A stretch of DNA of 64,000 nucleotides from Acanthosepion esculentum (lineage: Eukaryota > Mollusca > Cephalopoda > Sepiida > Sepiidae). The position numbers and the translations under genes were made by a program. Shown piece by piece: positions 9,673 through 19,825 of the stretch. How positions within the stretch are numbered: the first letter of the stretch is position 1; each line of letters opens with the position of its first letter. Under the pieces are notes generated by a model. The model worked only from the letters and a program-made list of their open reading frames with translations. It was not told where the DNA came from and did no database searches. The stretch lies in NCBI GenBank assembly GCA_964036315.1, contig OZ038495.1:27637266-27701265 (forward strand). Direction: 5' to 3'.

Positions 9673-9712
9673 ACCCTGAAGATGAACAATGATGTTCGAA
9701 AGCGGTAGGTCA
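9671..9712 (+). ncRNA. Candidate hammerhead ribozyme (family 4, extra-T core)
   Basis: Stem I TGACC (9671-9675) pairs with GGTCA (9708-9712). The core is CTGAAGA (9676-9682), followed by one extra T. Stem II is GAACA/TGTTC with loop ATGA, and GAAA is at 9698-9701. Stem III would be AG(CG)GT, with the second pair broken relative to the copy at 51015-51056, and the cleavage position is A. The PLE N-terminal remnant follows directly. Probably weak or inactive because of stem III. Confidence 0.55.
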
Positions 9713-9857
9713 TCGTATGGACAATACATATTTCGAAACTATTTTCAAATAAAAAGTCTCATTAGAGAATATGAGAAAATTCAAAAGAAAATATGTAAGA
9801 CTATGTTGTCTTTAACATTCAACACTACATGTTTGAAAGAAAAGTTGCTGCCAAATT

Positions 9858-9862
<5 letters not shown>
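9689..9862 (+). pseudogene. Penelope-like element, N-terminal ORF remnant
   Basis: Opens inside the hammerhead and encodes about 58 residues ending SLTFNTTCLKEKLLPNYT. It is nearly identical to the reverse-strand copy at 50866-51038. The reading frame then runs into (CA)n and (TA)n, where Thr-His and Ile-Tyr repeats are microsatellite translation. I infer the original ORF continued with an Asn-Ile/Thr-Asn codon run that seeded the array. Confidence 0.55.

Positions 9863-9945
<83 letters not shown>
9859..9945. repeat. (CA)n(TA)n compound microsatellite
   Basis: About ten CA units, then about 33 TA units. The same order follows the PLE remnant on the other strand at 50805-50868. Confidence 0.95.
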
Positions 9946-9947
<2 letters not shown>

Positions 9948-10135
9948 TCAGATAAGATGAGAACGAAAAGAGTACAATTCCAACGTTTGTAACATTTAAT
10001 TTAAAAGAGGATTCAGTACAAGTAGAGCAATATTCTTAATTTTAGGATATTACATCGAAAACATGTCAGAATCTCTTCACAGTTGCATTCGTGTGTTTCG
10101 ATGCGTATCAACGCATCTCATCGGGCGCGTAATTT
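9946..10135 (-). repeat. Family 2 hammerhead repeat, copy (10070-10130 motif degraded)
   Basis: Matches 8678-8860 ('gatgagaacgaaaa', 'caattccaacgttt', 'ttttaggatattacatcgaa'). The hammerhead on the minus strand keeps stem II GATGCGT/ACGCATC and GAAA, but the core is CCGATGA, so it is probably inactive. Confidence 0.65.
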
Positions 10136-11240
10136 ACAATCGCTTGAGCAAACATCTGCAGCAGGAATTAGTTAACCACTTGGCCAGGTATACGTAGACA
10201 CTTTTCAAGTATTTCCATAACAAAGATATATTTGTTTGATGCAGCTGATGGGATTGAGTGAGATCTGTTGAAGACAAGTTCAGTATAATTAAAATATGGA
10301 GAAGAGTGCTTGTTATTAAATTATATGGAAATTATTTACGTTTTTACATAACCAATTTGAGTCAAAAGGATAGAAATGTAGGTTGCGTTATTTTGATGGA
10401 AGAAACCTTCACCGAAAAAAGATGATGAGCATAAATTGTTTGCAATAAGACCGCTGTATGTTACATTTATCTAAATAAACTTAGCAGATATTAATACGGA
10501 CATTTACAAAGAATACCAGAAGTTCAGTCTAAGAATAGTAATTCAAATTTATAAAATTAGTAGAAAATAAAACCATTGGCATTTATCGCTCTATCATACT
10601 GCTATCAAATATTTATGAATTATTCTAAAAAGTGCTTAAAAGCAAACGTTAACATAACGAACAATCATATATTAATGGCTGTCACTCAAAAAGAGATTGT
10701 CTACAATGAAATGATAGAAGAAATCAGTGTGTTCTGGCATTGGACAAGGTCTTCCACTCAACAGTAGTTCATTAAGGACAGTATTCGTGAAAATAGTATA
10801 AGGCTTATAGAGAATAAACATGATAAAATGCACTTTAATAATTCGATTAGGCAACAGTCCGGATAAAATAAAGACTGGAAAATGACTGAGGCAAAGGGAT
10901 TGGGTCTTGCCTAAATTATTTACGCAGACGTTGAAAGTATCTTCCAGAAAGTGACCAGAGAAATAATGAACGAAAATAATTTGCGCCATTTGTTGAGGAA
11001 ATTGTAGAAATAACTGAATCATGGGATTAATTAGAAGAAATTCAAAGTGACCTGAATAGTCAGAAATTAGGCGAAGTTTTGCGAATTGATACCCCCAGTA
11101 GATAACAAATATTGGAAAAATGGCTGCTTTAGCTTGTTTCGATCCCGGCTTGAAGTAATCTGACATCCAGCCACACTGAAGAGCTGTGAAACAGCGAAGC
11201 AGTCTGTCTGTGGATGACACTATGTATGCTCCCGGGAAAT
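10136..11240. other. Unannotated stretch with one 182-codon reverse ORF
   Basis: A 182-codon ORF on the minus strand (10672-11220) is the longest non-repeat ORF here. It is rich in Phe/Leu/Ile, shows no motif or codon bias I recognise, and is probably chance. Segments near 10150-10260 and 11413-11600 resemble each other ('tttcaagtatttccata' against 'tttcaagtatgtccata'), suggesting an old dispersed repeat. Confidence 0.3.
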
Positions 11241-11412
11241 CCGCTTGAGCTCACGAGAGAAAGGAGATTTTAAAAACAGCGCCTCCTACTGCTCTTAATG
11301 CATTACTCTTCAAATACGAATTGAGTTCCCCGGGCATTTGACGTATTTCGTATTGAAAAAAAAAAAGGTTAAAAGTTCTCCTTTTCAGGCTTAGGGGTAG
11401 GATATCTGACTG

Positions 11413-11600
11413 ATGTGAAATCGGTCGGGTTTTGATCTCGGCTTGAAGAAATTGGATGTCTAGAGCAGACGACTGCAACACGAATTAGCCATCCACCTGA
11501 GCCATACAGGCATATGATCGGCTAGGTGTACAGAGACACATTTCAAGTATGTCCATAAGACATATAATTGTTTGGTGAGCCGGAGGGCCTAGAATCTTTC
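11413..11600. repeat. Old dispersed repeat, related to 10136-10260
   Basis: Shares 'gaattagccatccacctg' (against 'gaattagttaaccacttg') and 'acacatttcaagtatgtcc' with the 10.1-kb segment. A second related start, 'gatcccggcttgaagtaat', occurs at 11141. Possibly a degraded tRNA-derived SINE. Confidence 0.35.
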
Positions 11601-11820
11601 ATCAGAAAAATCGCGAACAAGGAAAGAAAAAAAAGAATGAAAAAACAAACGGTAAGCACCTACATACTCAGTCATGTGCCATACGCCGAGATGACCTAAA
11701 CGGAGCAAATAACACTTCACAGCGTCAACTCCTAACAAAGGACAGCCTGTGTCGTTACTTGAGTAAAACGTTCTCGCGACTTTCAGATTACTAGAACGCA
11801 TATATATATACACACACACA

Positions 11821-12115
11821 CACACGGTGGATAACGCCTCCGATTGAGGAATCGGAGAGTCGAGTTCGAATTCCATTTGAATCCATTACATTCACTTACA
11901 TGCTAATACCCATGTGAAAGGTATGAATCCCCTTCTTCTCCCTCCAGCTATAGGTAAATAGCAGGACAGACTGGGTTCTATAGCCTTGGATGGCAACTGG
12001 TCTAGGAGAAGGATAACTCTGAATTCAAAACCTGCGGAGGTTTGCTTGGGGATCTTGTGACACGTATTACACCAGGTCTCTGTAGTCGGCTCTCGAAAAA
12101 ATTTGGTTTGTTCTG
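11821..12115 (+). repeat. SINE family 2, copy 1 (long-tail subtype)
   Basis: The tRNA-like head is 'acggtggataacgcctccg' ... 'gagttcgaattcc' (B box). The body landmark 'tatagccttggatggcaac' follows, then a tail 'ctctgaattcaaaacctgcg' shared only with the reverse copy at 54560-54832. (CA)n lies immediately upstream (11808-11825). From 11890 to 12200 there is nothing beyond the SINE. Confidence 0.75.
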
Positions 12116-12210
12116 CACAAAGCCTTTACCACTATAATCAAGTCATATGTGCTGGTGTCTGGCTAAATGTTTCCTAGAAACTGAGCTGCTTGAATACGAC
12201 GGGAGAGTCC

Positions 12211-12214
<4 letters not shown>

Positions 12215-12274
<60 letters not shown>
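12215..12274. repeat. (TA)n microsatellite
   Basis: TA array at the left edge of a family 3 repeat. Confidence 0.95.
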
Positions 12275-12278
<4 letters not shown>

Positions 12279-12423
12279 GATGAAGAAATATTGTCTTAAG
12301 AGGTGCTATATTTATGGGATAAAGTGCTCAATATCAGAGATACATCGTGTGTAAATATAAAAGTGAACATAGAAGTCAGCACTTAGAGGCGACAGTCTGT
12401 TTCATGCTAGATGCAATCGTCAG

Positions 12424-12426
<3 letters not shown>
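12275..12426 (-). repeat. Family 3 hammerhead repeat, copy 1
   Basis: Unit bounded by TA arrays on both sides. Landmarks: 'gggataaagtgctcaatatc', 'ataaaagtgaacatagaagt' and 'gcgacagtctgtttcatgct'. Other copies: 31198-31330, 37363-37540 (palindromic) and 51555-51772 (palindromic). Confidence 0.8.
12388..12426 (-). ncRNA. Candidate compact hammerhead ribozyme (family 3)
   Basis: On the minus strand: stem I GGC/GCC, core CTGACGA (12423-12417), a weak stem II (TGC/GCA with flanking T-T), GAAA, stem III ACA/TGT and cleavage triplet GTC. Core bases match the hammerhead consensus with N7 = C. Stem II is marginal, so the call is tentative. Confidence 0.45.

Positions 12427-12466
<40 letters not shown>
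12427..12466. repeat. (TA)n microsatellite
   Basis: TA array at the right edge of the family 3 copy. Confidence 0.95.
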
Positions 12467-12468
<2 letters not shown>

Positions 12469-12622
12469 TAAAGAAACAAGTTATACAAAGAATTAATAAT
12501 CAGTGTTAATATGATTAATGGCGAAATCACTTCGCTATCAAGACTTAATGAGACACTAACTTGCTACCAATTCCTTGAATAATAGGATCCTTATATTCGA
12601 GTTCTTGTCAGATGAAAGACAC

Positions 12623-12667
12623 ACGCCAAGTACTTTCGACAATTTCAAATTGTCATCTTAAGGGCGC
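12623..12667 (-). ncRNA. Hammerhead-like motif (family 4), one core change
   Basis: Minus strand: stem I CGCC (12666-12663) with GGCG (12627-12624); core CTTAAGA (12662-12656; the G of CTGA is T, which should abolish activity); an extra T; stem II GACAATT/AATTGTC with loop TGA; GAAA; mini stem III AG(TA)CT; cleavage-position T. Stem II differs completely from other copies yet is perfectly paired, which argues for selection on structure. Confidence 0.5.
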
Positions 12668-14020
12668 AATTGCCCCATACACAGGCAAGCACTAAGACGA
12701 AATATATGTAGACCGAACTATTTTTAAAAAAAAATTATACTATTTATTGACAGTTGAATATATGTTTTCGAGCGTACGAGTTCAAATCGATCAAGTGAGA
12801 ATTTTGTTTGAATTTTGAAAAGTTATAAATCCACGAAATTTTCTTGTTATATGTATTTATCTGTTAAAGTGAAATGGAGTTGCGTAAAATCCAATTAGCA
12901 GAGTAAATATCTTTGTAGTTTTCCACAGAATTTAAGATTCTGATCATTACGTGCTGCCGATCTAATGTCGTCAATATGTAAGAGTGCGCAGCTTATATTT
13001 TATATAATAAATAAACAATTTATACAAATAATTAATTAGCAATATTATATATTTCATTGAATATGACAGACAACTTGCTTTGATTTAGTTTTTTATACAA
13101 TATCTCATATTATATTTTTTTCTTTTCGGTAGATAAATTATATAAAAAAACTGTCAAATTGTTCTTTTATTCCAAGCACTTCCGGCTATACATTTAGCCA
13201 TTTTCAAGGTTGAAATATATTAACTGTTAACAAGAAGTAGATTGCTGTATGTATGTATTTATATAAGGTTTTCATTTTCAAAGCATGCGTAATCTATTTT
13301 AATTTTTTAGTCTGTTTCATGCGTAAACGATATGTGTGTTTGTCTGTATGTGTGTGTGTGTGTGTGTGTGTGCGTGAGGAAAACTAGGGTGAAACAGAGA
13401 GTATGTAGTATTGTTGGAGCTGTAAATTTATTTTGTGTGTATAAAACTTATACGTATTTGCATAGGGTAAAACAATCTAAATAAGCTATCCACTGGTTGC
13501 AGGCAAAAACATTATGCATAATGGAAATTTGAATTAACCTTAAGTGTTTTGTTGGCAGAAAGGAGACTACACAAATTCGGAAGCGCTGGCAACTTTCTTC
13601 TGTCGGCTCCGTGCCACTATTTTCTGTTCATAATTATTTTACGCCATGATGGCTTATACCTATACAATATTAATGTCATAACACAAATCAATTCATAATA
13701 TTGTCAATTTTCGTTAGCAAATATGACGTTAAGTTTTGTATTTAGTCATAATATATTTACGTTCTATGTTTAATTTGAGATTTTATGTGCGGACATTTTA
13801 AATAAATGCCACCTTATCGTCCAACCTTACTAACGAAAACAAGATTTAATCTTTCATACACAACATTACTGTCTATTCAATCGTCGTCTTCGTCAATCGT
13901 CATCAGCCAAGTATGGAGTATAGCTTTTGTGTCGACTCTTATATCAGACTATATTCTTGCAAAGATGTATGAGATTAACTTGCGTCTGAAGTAAGTGTTT
14001 ATATACTACATGTCATTCGT
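12668..14020. other. AT-rich stretch without genes
   Basis: Contains a degraded family 4 motif on the minus strand at about 13172-13206 (stem II GGCTA/TAGCC, GGAAG in place of GAAAG) and a (TG)n run at 13343-13373. Nothing else recognised. Confidence 0.5.
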
Positions 14021-14026
14021 TTTTGC

Positions 14027-14266
14027 CCACGCGTGTACATCCTAAAGGCAGCTGCTTCAACCACCTGTTTACATGTTGTAAACTACTGACATCGAGTAAA
14101 GCACGGATCTGCATTCGCTGGCTAAAAGTTCATCTCTCAGGTTAACTCGTTGATGTACCTGACTTACATTGAGTGCAATGAATTTTCTGGCATCATCTAA
14201 GTTTACCGACATAGTATATCATTTCTTGAGAATCCTTAACACATTTGAAGTTAGTACAGTTTCAAA
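14027..14266 (+). repeat. Long inverted repeat, left arm
   Basis: About 240 bp that recur in reverse complement at 15210-15453 (landmarks 'gtgtacatcctaaaggcagc', 'ctcgttgatg', 'atagtatatcattt'), roughly 88% identical by eye. The interior is about 0.94 kb with no recognisable transposase. Could be the long terminal inverted repeats of a non-autonomous transposon or an inverted duplication. Confidence 0.85.
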
Positions 14267-15068
14267 GTTAAAACAAAAAAGAACGTAGATTAATAGGAGA
14301 GATTTTGATATAACCTATTGTTATGGTGAAACACATCTAGTCTATAGATAATAGACTCTCCCACCTAATATAAGTAGGAGTCAGTGAGGGTCCACTGGGA
14401 GTCGAATACGAAAGTAGTCAGCTACCACAACTAGATTACACTGCGTAATACTTATAACAAGGTTCCTAACGTTTTTGTACGTTGAACCTATTTAGGACCG
14501 AATTTAGTCCAAATACAGTTTCCACTGCGGAAGGTAACTCTACAACACCTATTTAATTTCGCTCTTCGTGTATCTAAGAGTCACACTACAAAACGTTTTA
14601 CTTAAGTTGAAAAACTATCCTCTTTTGTAATTTCCATTCGACAGAACGAGAAAGACGTTAATCGATAATTTCCGAACTTTTTTTCTAACATCAGCATTGT
14701 TCAATGCACTGTCAAAAATGACTGGATGTGTTTTTTTTATCAAGTCTGTAACAGCCACAGCGTTTGCGACAAATGCAGGAAGTGAAAACATTTTGCGTTT
14801 CGTGGCCTCTTAAAGATTTAAGACGGGTACAATGAATACAATGACTTATTTTCTAAAATCTCGAATTTGTTATTCGTTTCTCCTAACGTATGACAAAGCA
14901 AACAATAAGATTATGATACGAATGTCAGATCTGTGAACGATTATATAAAGATATAAAAACAAAATATATTGCCTTTAAAATAGCGATGGCTGCATGTCGT
15001 ATGATATTAAGAGTATTAGTAAAGATTTACTGTCTGAATTTCTGCAAGGAAGAGTTATAATTATTTGC

Positions 15069-15185
15069 AGTTTTTACATTCGGACTATTATCCTCATCAT
15101 TGTTGTTGCGGCCGTTTTGCTCTCCGGTCTTCATCTGGTGTATATTGATCTACAAGGAATTCCGAGCTGAACCCTTTATTTAATC
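15069..15185 (-). repeat. Degraded family 1 hammerhead repeat
   Basis: The reverse complement contains 'gatgaagaccggagagcaaa', 'acggccgcaacaacaatgat' and 'gataatagtccga', a worn copy of the family 1 unit seen intact at 28680-28990. The GAAA box is lost. It lies at the inner edge of the right arm of the long inverted repeat. Confidence 0.45.
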
Positions 15186-15209
15186 TAAGGGGTAGACTGT
15201 TCTCGTTCC

Positions 15210-15453
15210 ACCGTACTAACAGCAAATATGTTAAGGACTCTCAAAAAATGATATACTATGTCAGTAAACGTAGATGATGCCAGAAAATTCATTGCACTCA
15301 ATGTCATTTTAGAGAAGTCAGGTGCATCAACGAGTTAACCTGAGAGATGAACTTTTAGCCAGAGAATGCAGATTTGTGCTTTACTCGATGTCAGTAGTTT
15401 ACAACATGTAAACAGGTGGTTGAAGCAGCTGCCTTTAGGATGTACACGCGTAG
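15210..15453 (-). repeat. Long inverted repeat, right arm
   Basis: Reverse complement of 14027-14266. Its outer end, 'ggatgtacacgcgta', abuts the GC-rich MITE that starts at 15453. Confidence 0.85.
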
Positions 15454-15633
15454 GCCTCTAGCGGTCCGCCAGTGGTAACATTGCCGAGACGAACAATGGG
15501 CCAACCGCTACTGGCACGCCACCCAGTGGCAGGCAGATTGGTGGCTTTCATGTAGGTTAGCGTTTACCGCTGGTGGCTCGCTGTCGGACCGCCGATGTGT
15601 TCGTGTCGGCAATGTGGCGGACCGCTAGAGGCC
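15453..15633. mobile_element. GC-rich MITE, 181 bp
   Basis: Imperfect terminal inverted repeats of about 36-40 bp, starting GGCCTCTAGCGGTCCGCCA and ending with its near complement. The interior is GC-rich (CCACCCAGTGGCAGGCAG), in sharp contrast to the surroundings. No ORF. Target duplication not resolved. From 15640 to 16015 nothing was recognised. Confidence 0.65.
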
Positions 15634-16017
15634 CACCGGCCACTAACGTAAAATAGATCTTTTGGAGAAAAGTTGACGTTTTTGACGAAATTCGATATTA
15701 ATTCTTGGGCTTTGGACGGGAACTTAAGCCAATTTAAAGAAAATGTATTTCTTTTAGATAGAGGAAATTTTTAAACCATTGCAAGATATTTGAAAAAAAT
15801 ATTTAACTTCTCTATCTTAAGCCTATCTTGATGACCTGCTAAACTCGGAATAAAACAAGGTATTCTTCCATTTACCATTCCATGTAACTTAATATTTGCT
15901 AACTTTTCAAACTTAAACAAAACACCATCTTTGAAACAGTATTTTCCAGTAGATCAAATCTAAATAAACGTTTGTAAAAAATAAAATAATTTTATTATTA
16001 CTACTTTGAAACATTCA

Positions 16018-16318
16018 GTCAGTCAGTTGTGTTCCATGCGTGATACACGCTTAGGCGATTATGTATCTTACGATACATGACTGACGAGGCAGATTTTTCC
16101 AGCAGTAGGTTGCCATTTCTTTCTGTGGTAGACCGGTTGCCATCCAAGGCTATAGAACCCGGACTCTCCTGCTATTTACCCATAGCTGAGGGGAGAAGAA
16201 TATGATTCACACCTTTCCCAAGGGCATTAGTGCGTAAGTGAATGTAATGGATTCGTCTGGAATTCGAACTCGGCTCTCCGGTTCCTCAATCCGAGCCGGT
16301 ATCCATAGCCCCATCGTT
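16018..16318 (-). repeat. SINE family 2, copy 2
   Basis: Reverse strand. The head at 16240-16318 has B box 'gagttcgaattcca', the body landmark is 'tatagccttggatggcaac', and the tail is 'cgtgtatcacgcatgg'. Full-length relative to 33643-33945. From 16320 to 16800 nothing was recognised. Confidence 0.8.
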
Positions 16319-16839
16319 CCTCCCATGTACTCCCGAAATCTACCTTTGTAGAACCCAATAAGTATTATGATTTAAGGTATGAGCCCGATGGTTAGAAAAT
16401 GGACGTTCAGACCATGAGACTCAATTTCGAACCCATGCGAAGGTTGAGATTTTGAGAAGAATACTTCTTGATAATATCAACCAGAGGATGATGTTACAAG
16501 AGCGCACAACAGTTAAGAAGTGCTTGAAAAAACATACCACGTATTGGACCATGTTTTGTGAGTGTAACAAGCCTAGAAAACTTTTCGGAAACCGTCAATG
16601 ACAGTGACACCAAAGTTAGAAGTCATTGTGTAATGTCGACTGGATTTGTTCAGCTTTTGATCTCACCTGGTTATGCACTCTCTACCAGAGATTATAACTA
16701 AGATCTACCCAGCATAATTGCAGCAAGCACACTGGAGTTCTAAAACAGTCTTAAGGTCTGAGTAGTAACCACATTAGCGGATATACATAAGTGTTGCTCG
16801 TAGTAGTATTTATTATTATTATTGTTATTTTCTTTGATA

Positions 16840-17638
16840 TCTGGCGTTTACACATTTCTTTCCGGGTCCCGCCTAGGGACCTAAGGTTAGAAATGGCATC
16901 ATAAAACTTTCCACTGCAAAAAAAAAAAAAAAATAACAATTACATAGATAAAGCCCTTCGTAAAGTGTGGGTTGTACTTGTCAGAACAATGTTTGTATCT
17001 CTTTGAGGCATGGACTTCCAGGGATCCCTTCAATTAGTCTACTGGAATCTTTTCCAACCAGTCCAAGGGCTCCAACTACAACAGTGATTGTTGATGTTCC
17101 CATGTGCCACATTTTTGAGATTTCTATTTCAAGGTCCTTGTATTTTGACAGCTTTTCGAATATCTTCAAAGATACATTGCAGTCTGCAGGGACTGCCATA
17201 TCAATAAGGAGGCACTTATTTTGTTTGTGGTCTTTAATAACAATGTCTGGGCGGTTGGCTTTGATTGTTCTGTCAGTATGTATTGTGTAGTCCCATAGAA
17301 TTGTAACAGGTCCTATCTCCGTAACCGGGTCTGGGTGGTGTTCGTACCAGTTTCTTTCAGTTTCCTTCCCGTAGGAGTTGCAAATTTTCCAGTGCAGATA
17401 TTGGCCCACTCTGTCATGCCGGATTATATATTCAGTGGGTGCCAATATCGTGCAACCTGATACAAGATGATCAATGGTTTCTGGATATTTATCACAGAAT
17501 CTGCATTTTGGGCTAACACAGTATTTTAGTATATGTGCTTGATAATTCCTAGTTAACAAGCATTTGTCCTGTGCAGCAATGATAAAACCTTCAGTTTCAG
17601 CTTTCAACCCTGCACTACGTAGCCACTGATGGGTGCAG

Positions 17639-17640
<2 letters not shown>
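16840..17640 (-). mobile_element. LINE 3' part with restriction-like endonuclease domain
   Basis: A 208-codon open frame (17607-16981) carries, in order: a conserved lead (KAETEGFIIAAQDKCLLTRN), a zinc-knuckle-type motif C-x2-C-x8-H-x4-C (CRFC...HLVSGC), and RPDIVIKD followed 14 residues after its Asp by a second catalytic Asp in LLIDMAVP. That is the PD...D pattern of the restriction-like endonuclease found C-terminal to the reverse transcriptase in R2-type LINEs. The reverse transcriptase is missing (5' truncation at about 17637). The 3' untranslated part runs to about 16840 and ends in short AAT repeats. The domain looks uninterrupted, so the insertion may be recent. Exact clade not determined. 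Confidence 0.8.

Positions 17641-17693
<53 letters not shown>
17638..17693. repeat. (ATT)n microsatellite at LINE 5' junction
   Basis: About 18 TTA units directly at the truncation point of the LINE. On the LINE strand it reads AAT, the same unit as the LINE's own 3' tail, suggesting insertion into the tail of an older copy. Confidence 0.9.
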
Positions 17694-17695
<2 letters not shown>

Positions 17696-18075
17696 CATCA
17701 TGTAGAATTACCGATTTTATCAAATCAGCTGATATCAAATATGTTTATTTAAACATTTTAATATTAGACTCTGTTCAGGATTATTGTCATCTTTCACACA
17801 TCATGTGATGTTCATTTAATTACTAATCCTATCTCTAATGTTTCTATATTTTACAAACGTTTACGGAACCAATATGCATATCTGTCTACTTTCAAATTTA
17901 ATTAAACGAATGCATTTTAACCAGTGATTGGAAACGGAGAGGTCTTTCATGATATTGGTTGAGATCGCTACAATTTCATTTAATTAAGACTGTCTATATT
18001 TCGGAGATGTGGTATTGTAATTATTTATATTGTTCGGACTGTTTTCCTCATCTTAATTGCTATATTTATTATTAG

Positions 18076-18290
18076 AAACTGAAGAATATTTCAGATATCC
18101 CAGAAATCAACATTAATATTTCAATGAACCTGGACGCTTTCTCATAGAAATACGGGATTATCAATTCTATATTATTGATAATACGCTGATAATGTTGATT
18201 TTAATGATACAAATCTTGGTAAAAACTATTCAAACTTATTCAAACACCTATGAGTGGAAGAAACCAGAAAATAGCAGTTTTTGACAAATC
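18076..18290 (+). repeat. Direct duplication, copy 1 (uninterrupted)
   Basis: Starts 'aaactgaagaatatttc' and ends 'gaaaatagcagtttttgaca'. Recurs 1.2 kb downstream at 19276-19465 plus 19787-19825, where a SINE interrupts it. The 18030-18075 and 18295-18420 flanks hold worn family 1 sequence. Confidence 0.8.
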
Positions 18291-18644
18291 CTTGTTTCAG
18301 CCGTTTCCAGTGAAGGACGGAACGTAAAACGGCCTGATGGAAATTTCGGACTGAATCCCTTAATTTCAGCCACCAGGGTAGATTATTCTAGTTCCATTTT
18401 CCATGCCTCTTCCTGATGTCTCACTTATCTCCCTTTAACTCAGTTCTCCAAGTGTTTGTTTATAAACCTTAATCATGTATTGAACTCACAATTTACAAAT
18501 CACTGGATCCACCCAACGCATTTATCCAATGGGCTATGTGTCCTTAGTGAATGAATTTTTGGAACTTGTACACTTAATGTCTCAGTTACATTTTTTACCA
18601 GAGCTCATATGGTAATTTTGTTGCTATTATTGCTTTTCTCTCGC

Positions 18645-18925
18645 AGTCCATGTTACTAGTCCCCATATTGTATTCATTTCTATGCTTGGCCGGCTTAGGA
18701 GATTTTTGAGGCCTAGCATATGTGGGGCTTACTTTAGTTTTCGTATTTTCCAGTGATTTTCTCTGTCTATTATTTCAACTTCATCCCACAGGGGGCTGGG
18801 ATCTCCCATTTTCCTCGATATGTGGTCAACTACGCCTGAAGAAGGCCGGAGCGTACAATGAAGGAAACGTCGTGAATATGCCAATAAAGATGAGGATAAC
18901 AGTCCGAACAATGTAAATATTGAAT
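18645..18925 (+). repeat. Family 1 hammerhead repeat copy; motif 18834-18878
   Basis: Contains CTGAAGA (18836-18842), an extra A, GGCCGG, then GAAA (18864-18867), CGTC and GTGA. The downstream 'caataaagatgaggataaca' and 'gtccgaacaatgtaaat' are the family 1 3' landmark. Stem I and the right side of stem II are mutated, so the ribozyme is probably dead. Confidence 0.6.
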
Positions 18926-19275
18926 TAATATCTCCCAGAACATATGTACGATGGCATCATGTTCGAATGCCTACCCTTCATCTGTCCAGTTTCGTCACGT
19001 ATTTATCCTCAAACAATTACTGACGATTTTAATGTTCAACATTCTATATATGTTAGGCTAACCCTGGAGACTACCCGTGGAGTTTAGGGCAACAGCCTCT
19101 CTACGCTAGGTGTGGCTGTGGTTTCTGTCGCAAGGTTCAGTTTTCCGCGGCCAACCAGGCTTAAATTCGGAATTCTCCTCTTAGATAGGTATCAAACCAA
19201 ATTTTGAAAACCCATTTTAATCCTATTAATTGCCTGTTGGGGAAAGATGTTTAGCATTACTTGTGAGGAAATTAA

Positions 19276-19825
19276 AACATTTAGAAACTGAAGAATATTT
19301 CCGATATCCCAGGAAGCAGCATTAATATTTGAGGCACACTGGACGCTTTATCATAGAAATACGGGGTTATCAATCCTATATTATTGAAAATAAACCGATA
19401 ATGTTGATTTTAAGGCAACAAATCTTGTTCAAACACATTCAAACGCATATGAGTGGAAAGAAACTTATTCACGTTCAATTTACTGAGGTTTCAGTTAGTC
19501 ATGATCGCCTAAGCGTGATACACGACATTCGATACATGACTGACGAGGTAGATTTTTTACCGCAGTAGGTTGCCATTTCGTTCTGTGGCAGACCAGTTAC
19601 CATACAAGATTATAGAACCGAATCTGGTCTGTCCTGAAGAGATTCATACCTTTCCCAAGGGTATTAGCACGTAAGTGAATGCAATGGATTCGACTTGAAT
19701 TCGAACTAGGGTCTCCAATTCCTCAATCCGAGCCGCTATCTATTACTCCACCAAGGTTTATAACTTTTAATAATTTGAAATTTGTTGCCAGAAAATAGCA
19801 GTTGTTGACAAATTCTTTAACTATG
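19276..19825 (+). repeat. Direct duplication, copy 2 (interrupted by SINE)
   Basis: Matches 18076-18290 in two pieces, 19276-19465 and 19787-19825. The break falls between 'gagtggaaagaaac' and 'cagaaaatagcagt', which are contiguous in copy 1. Confidence 0.75.
19467..19786 (-). repeat. SINE family 2, copy 3, inserted in a duplication
   Basis: Core 19495-19758 is the reverse-strand SINE (B box 'gaattcgaactagg' on the plus strand; 'ctgacgaggtag'). The empty-site comparison with 18076-18290 places its limits. From 19830 to 20515 nothing was recognised. Confidence 0.8.

Noticed and set aside
10672..11220. A 182-codon reverse-strand ORF
   Set aside because: No motif or paralogue, AT-driven Phe/Leu/Ile content, overlaps repeat-like segments; chance is the simpler explanation.
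16075..16100. CTGACGA in SINE family 2 copies (also near 19540) as a hammerhead core
   Set aside because: No GAAA box or stems at the required spacing; it is ordinary SINE tail sequence.
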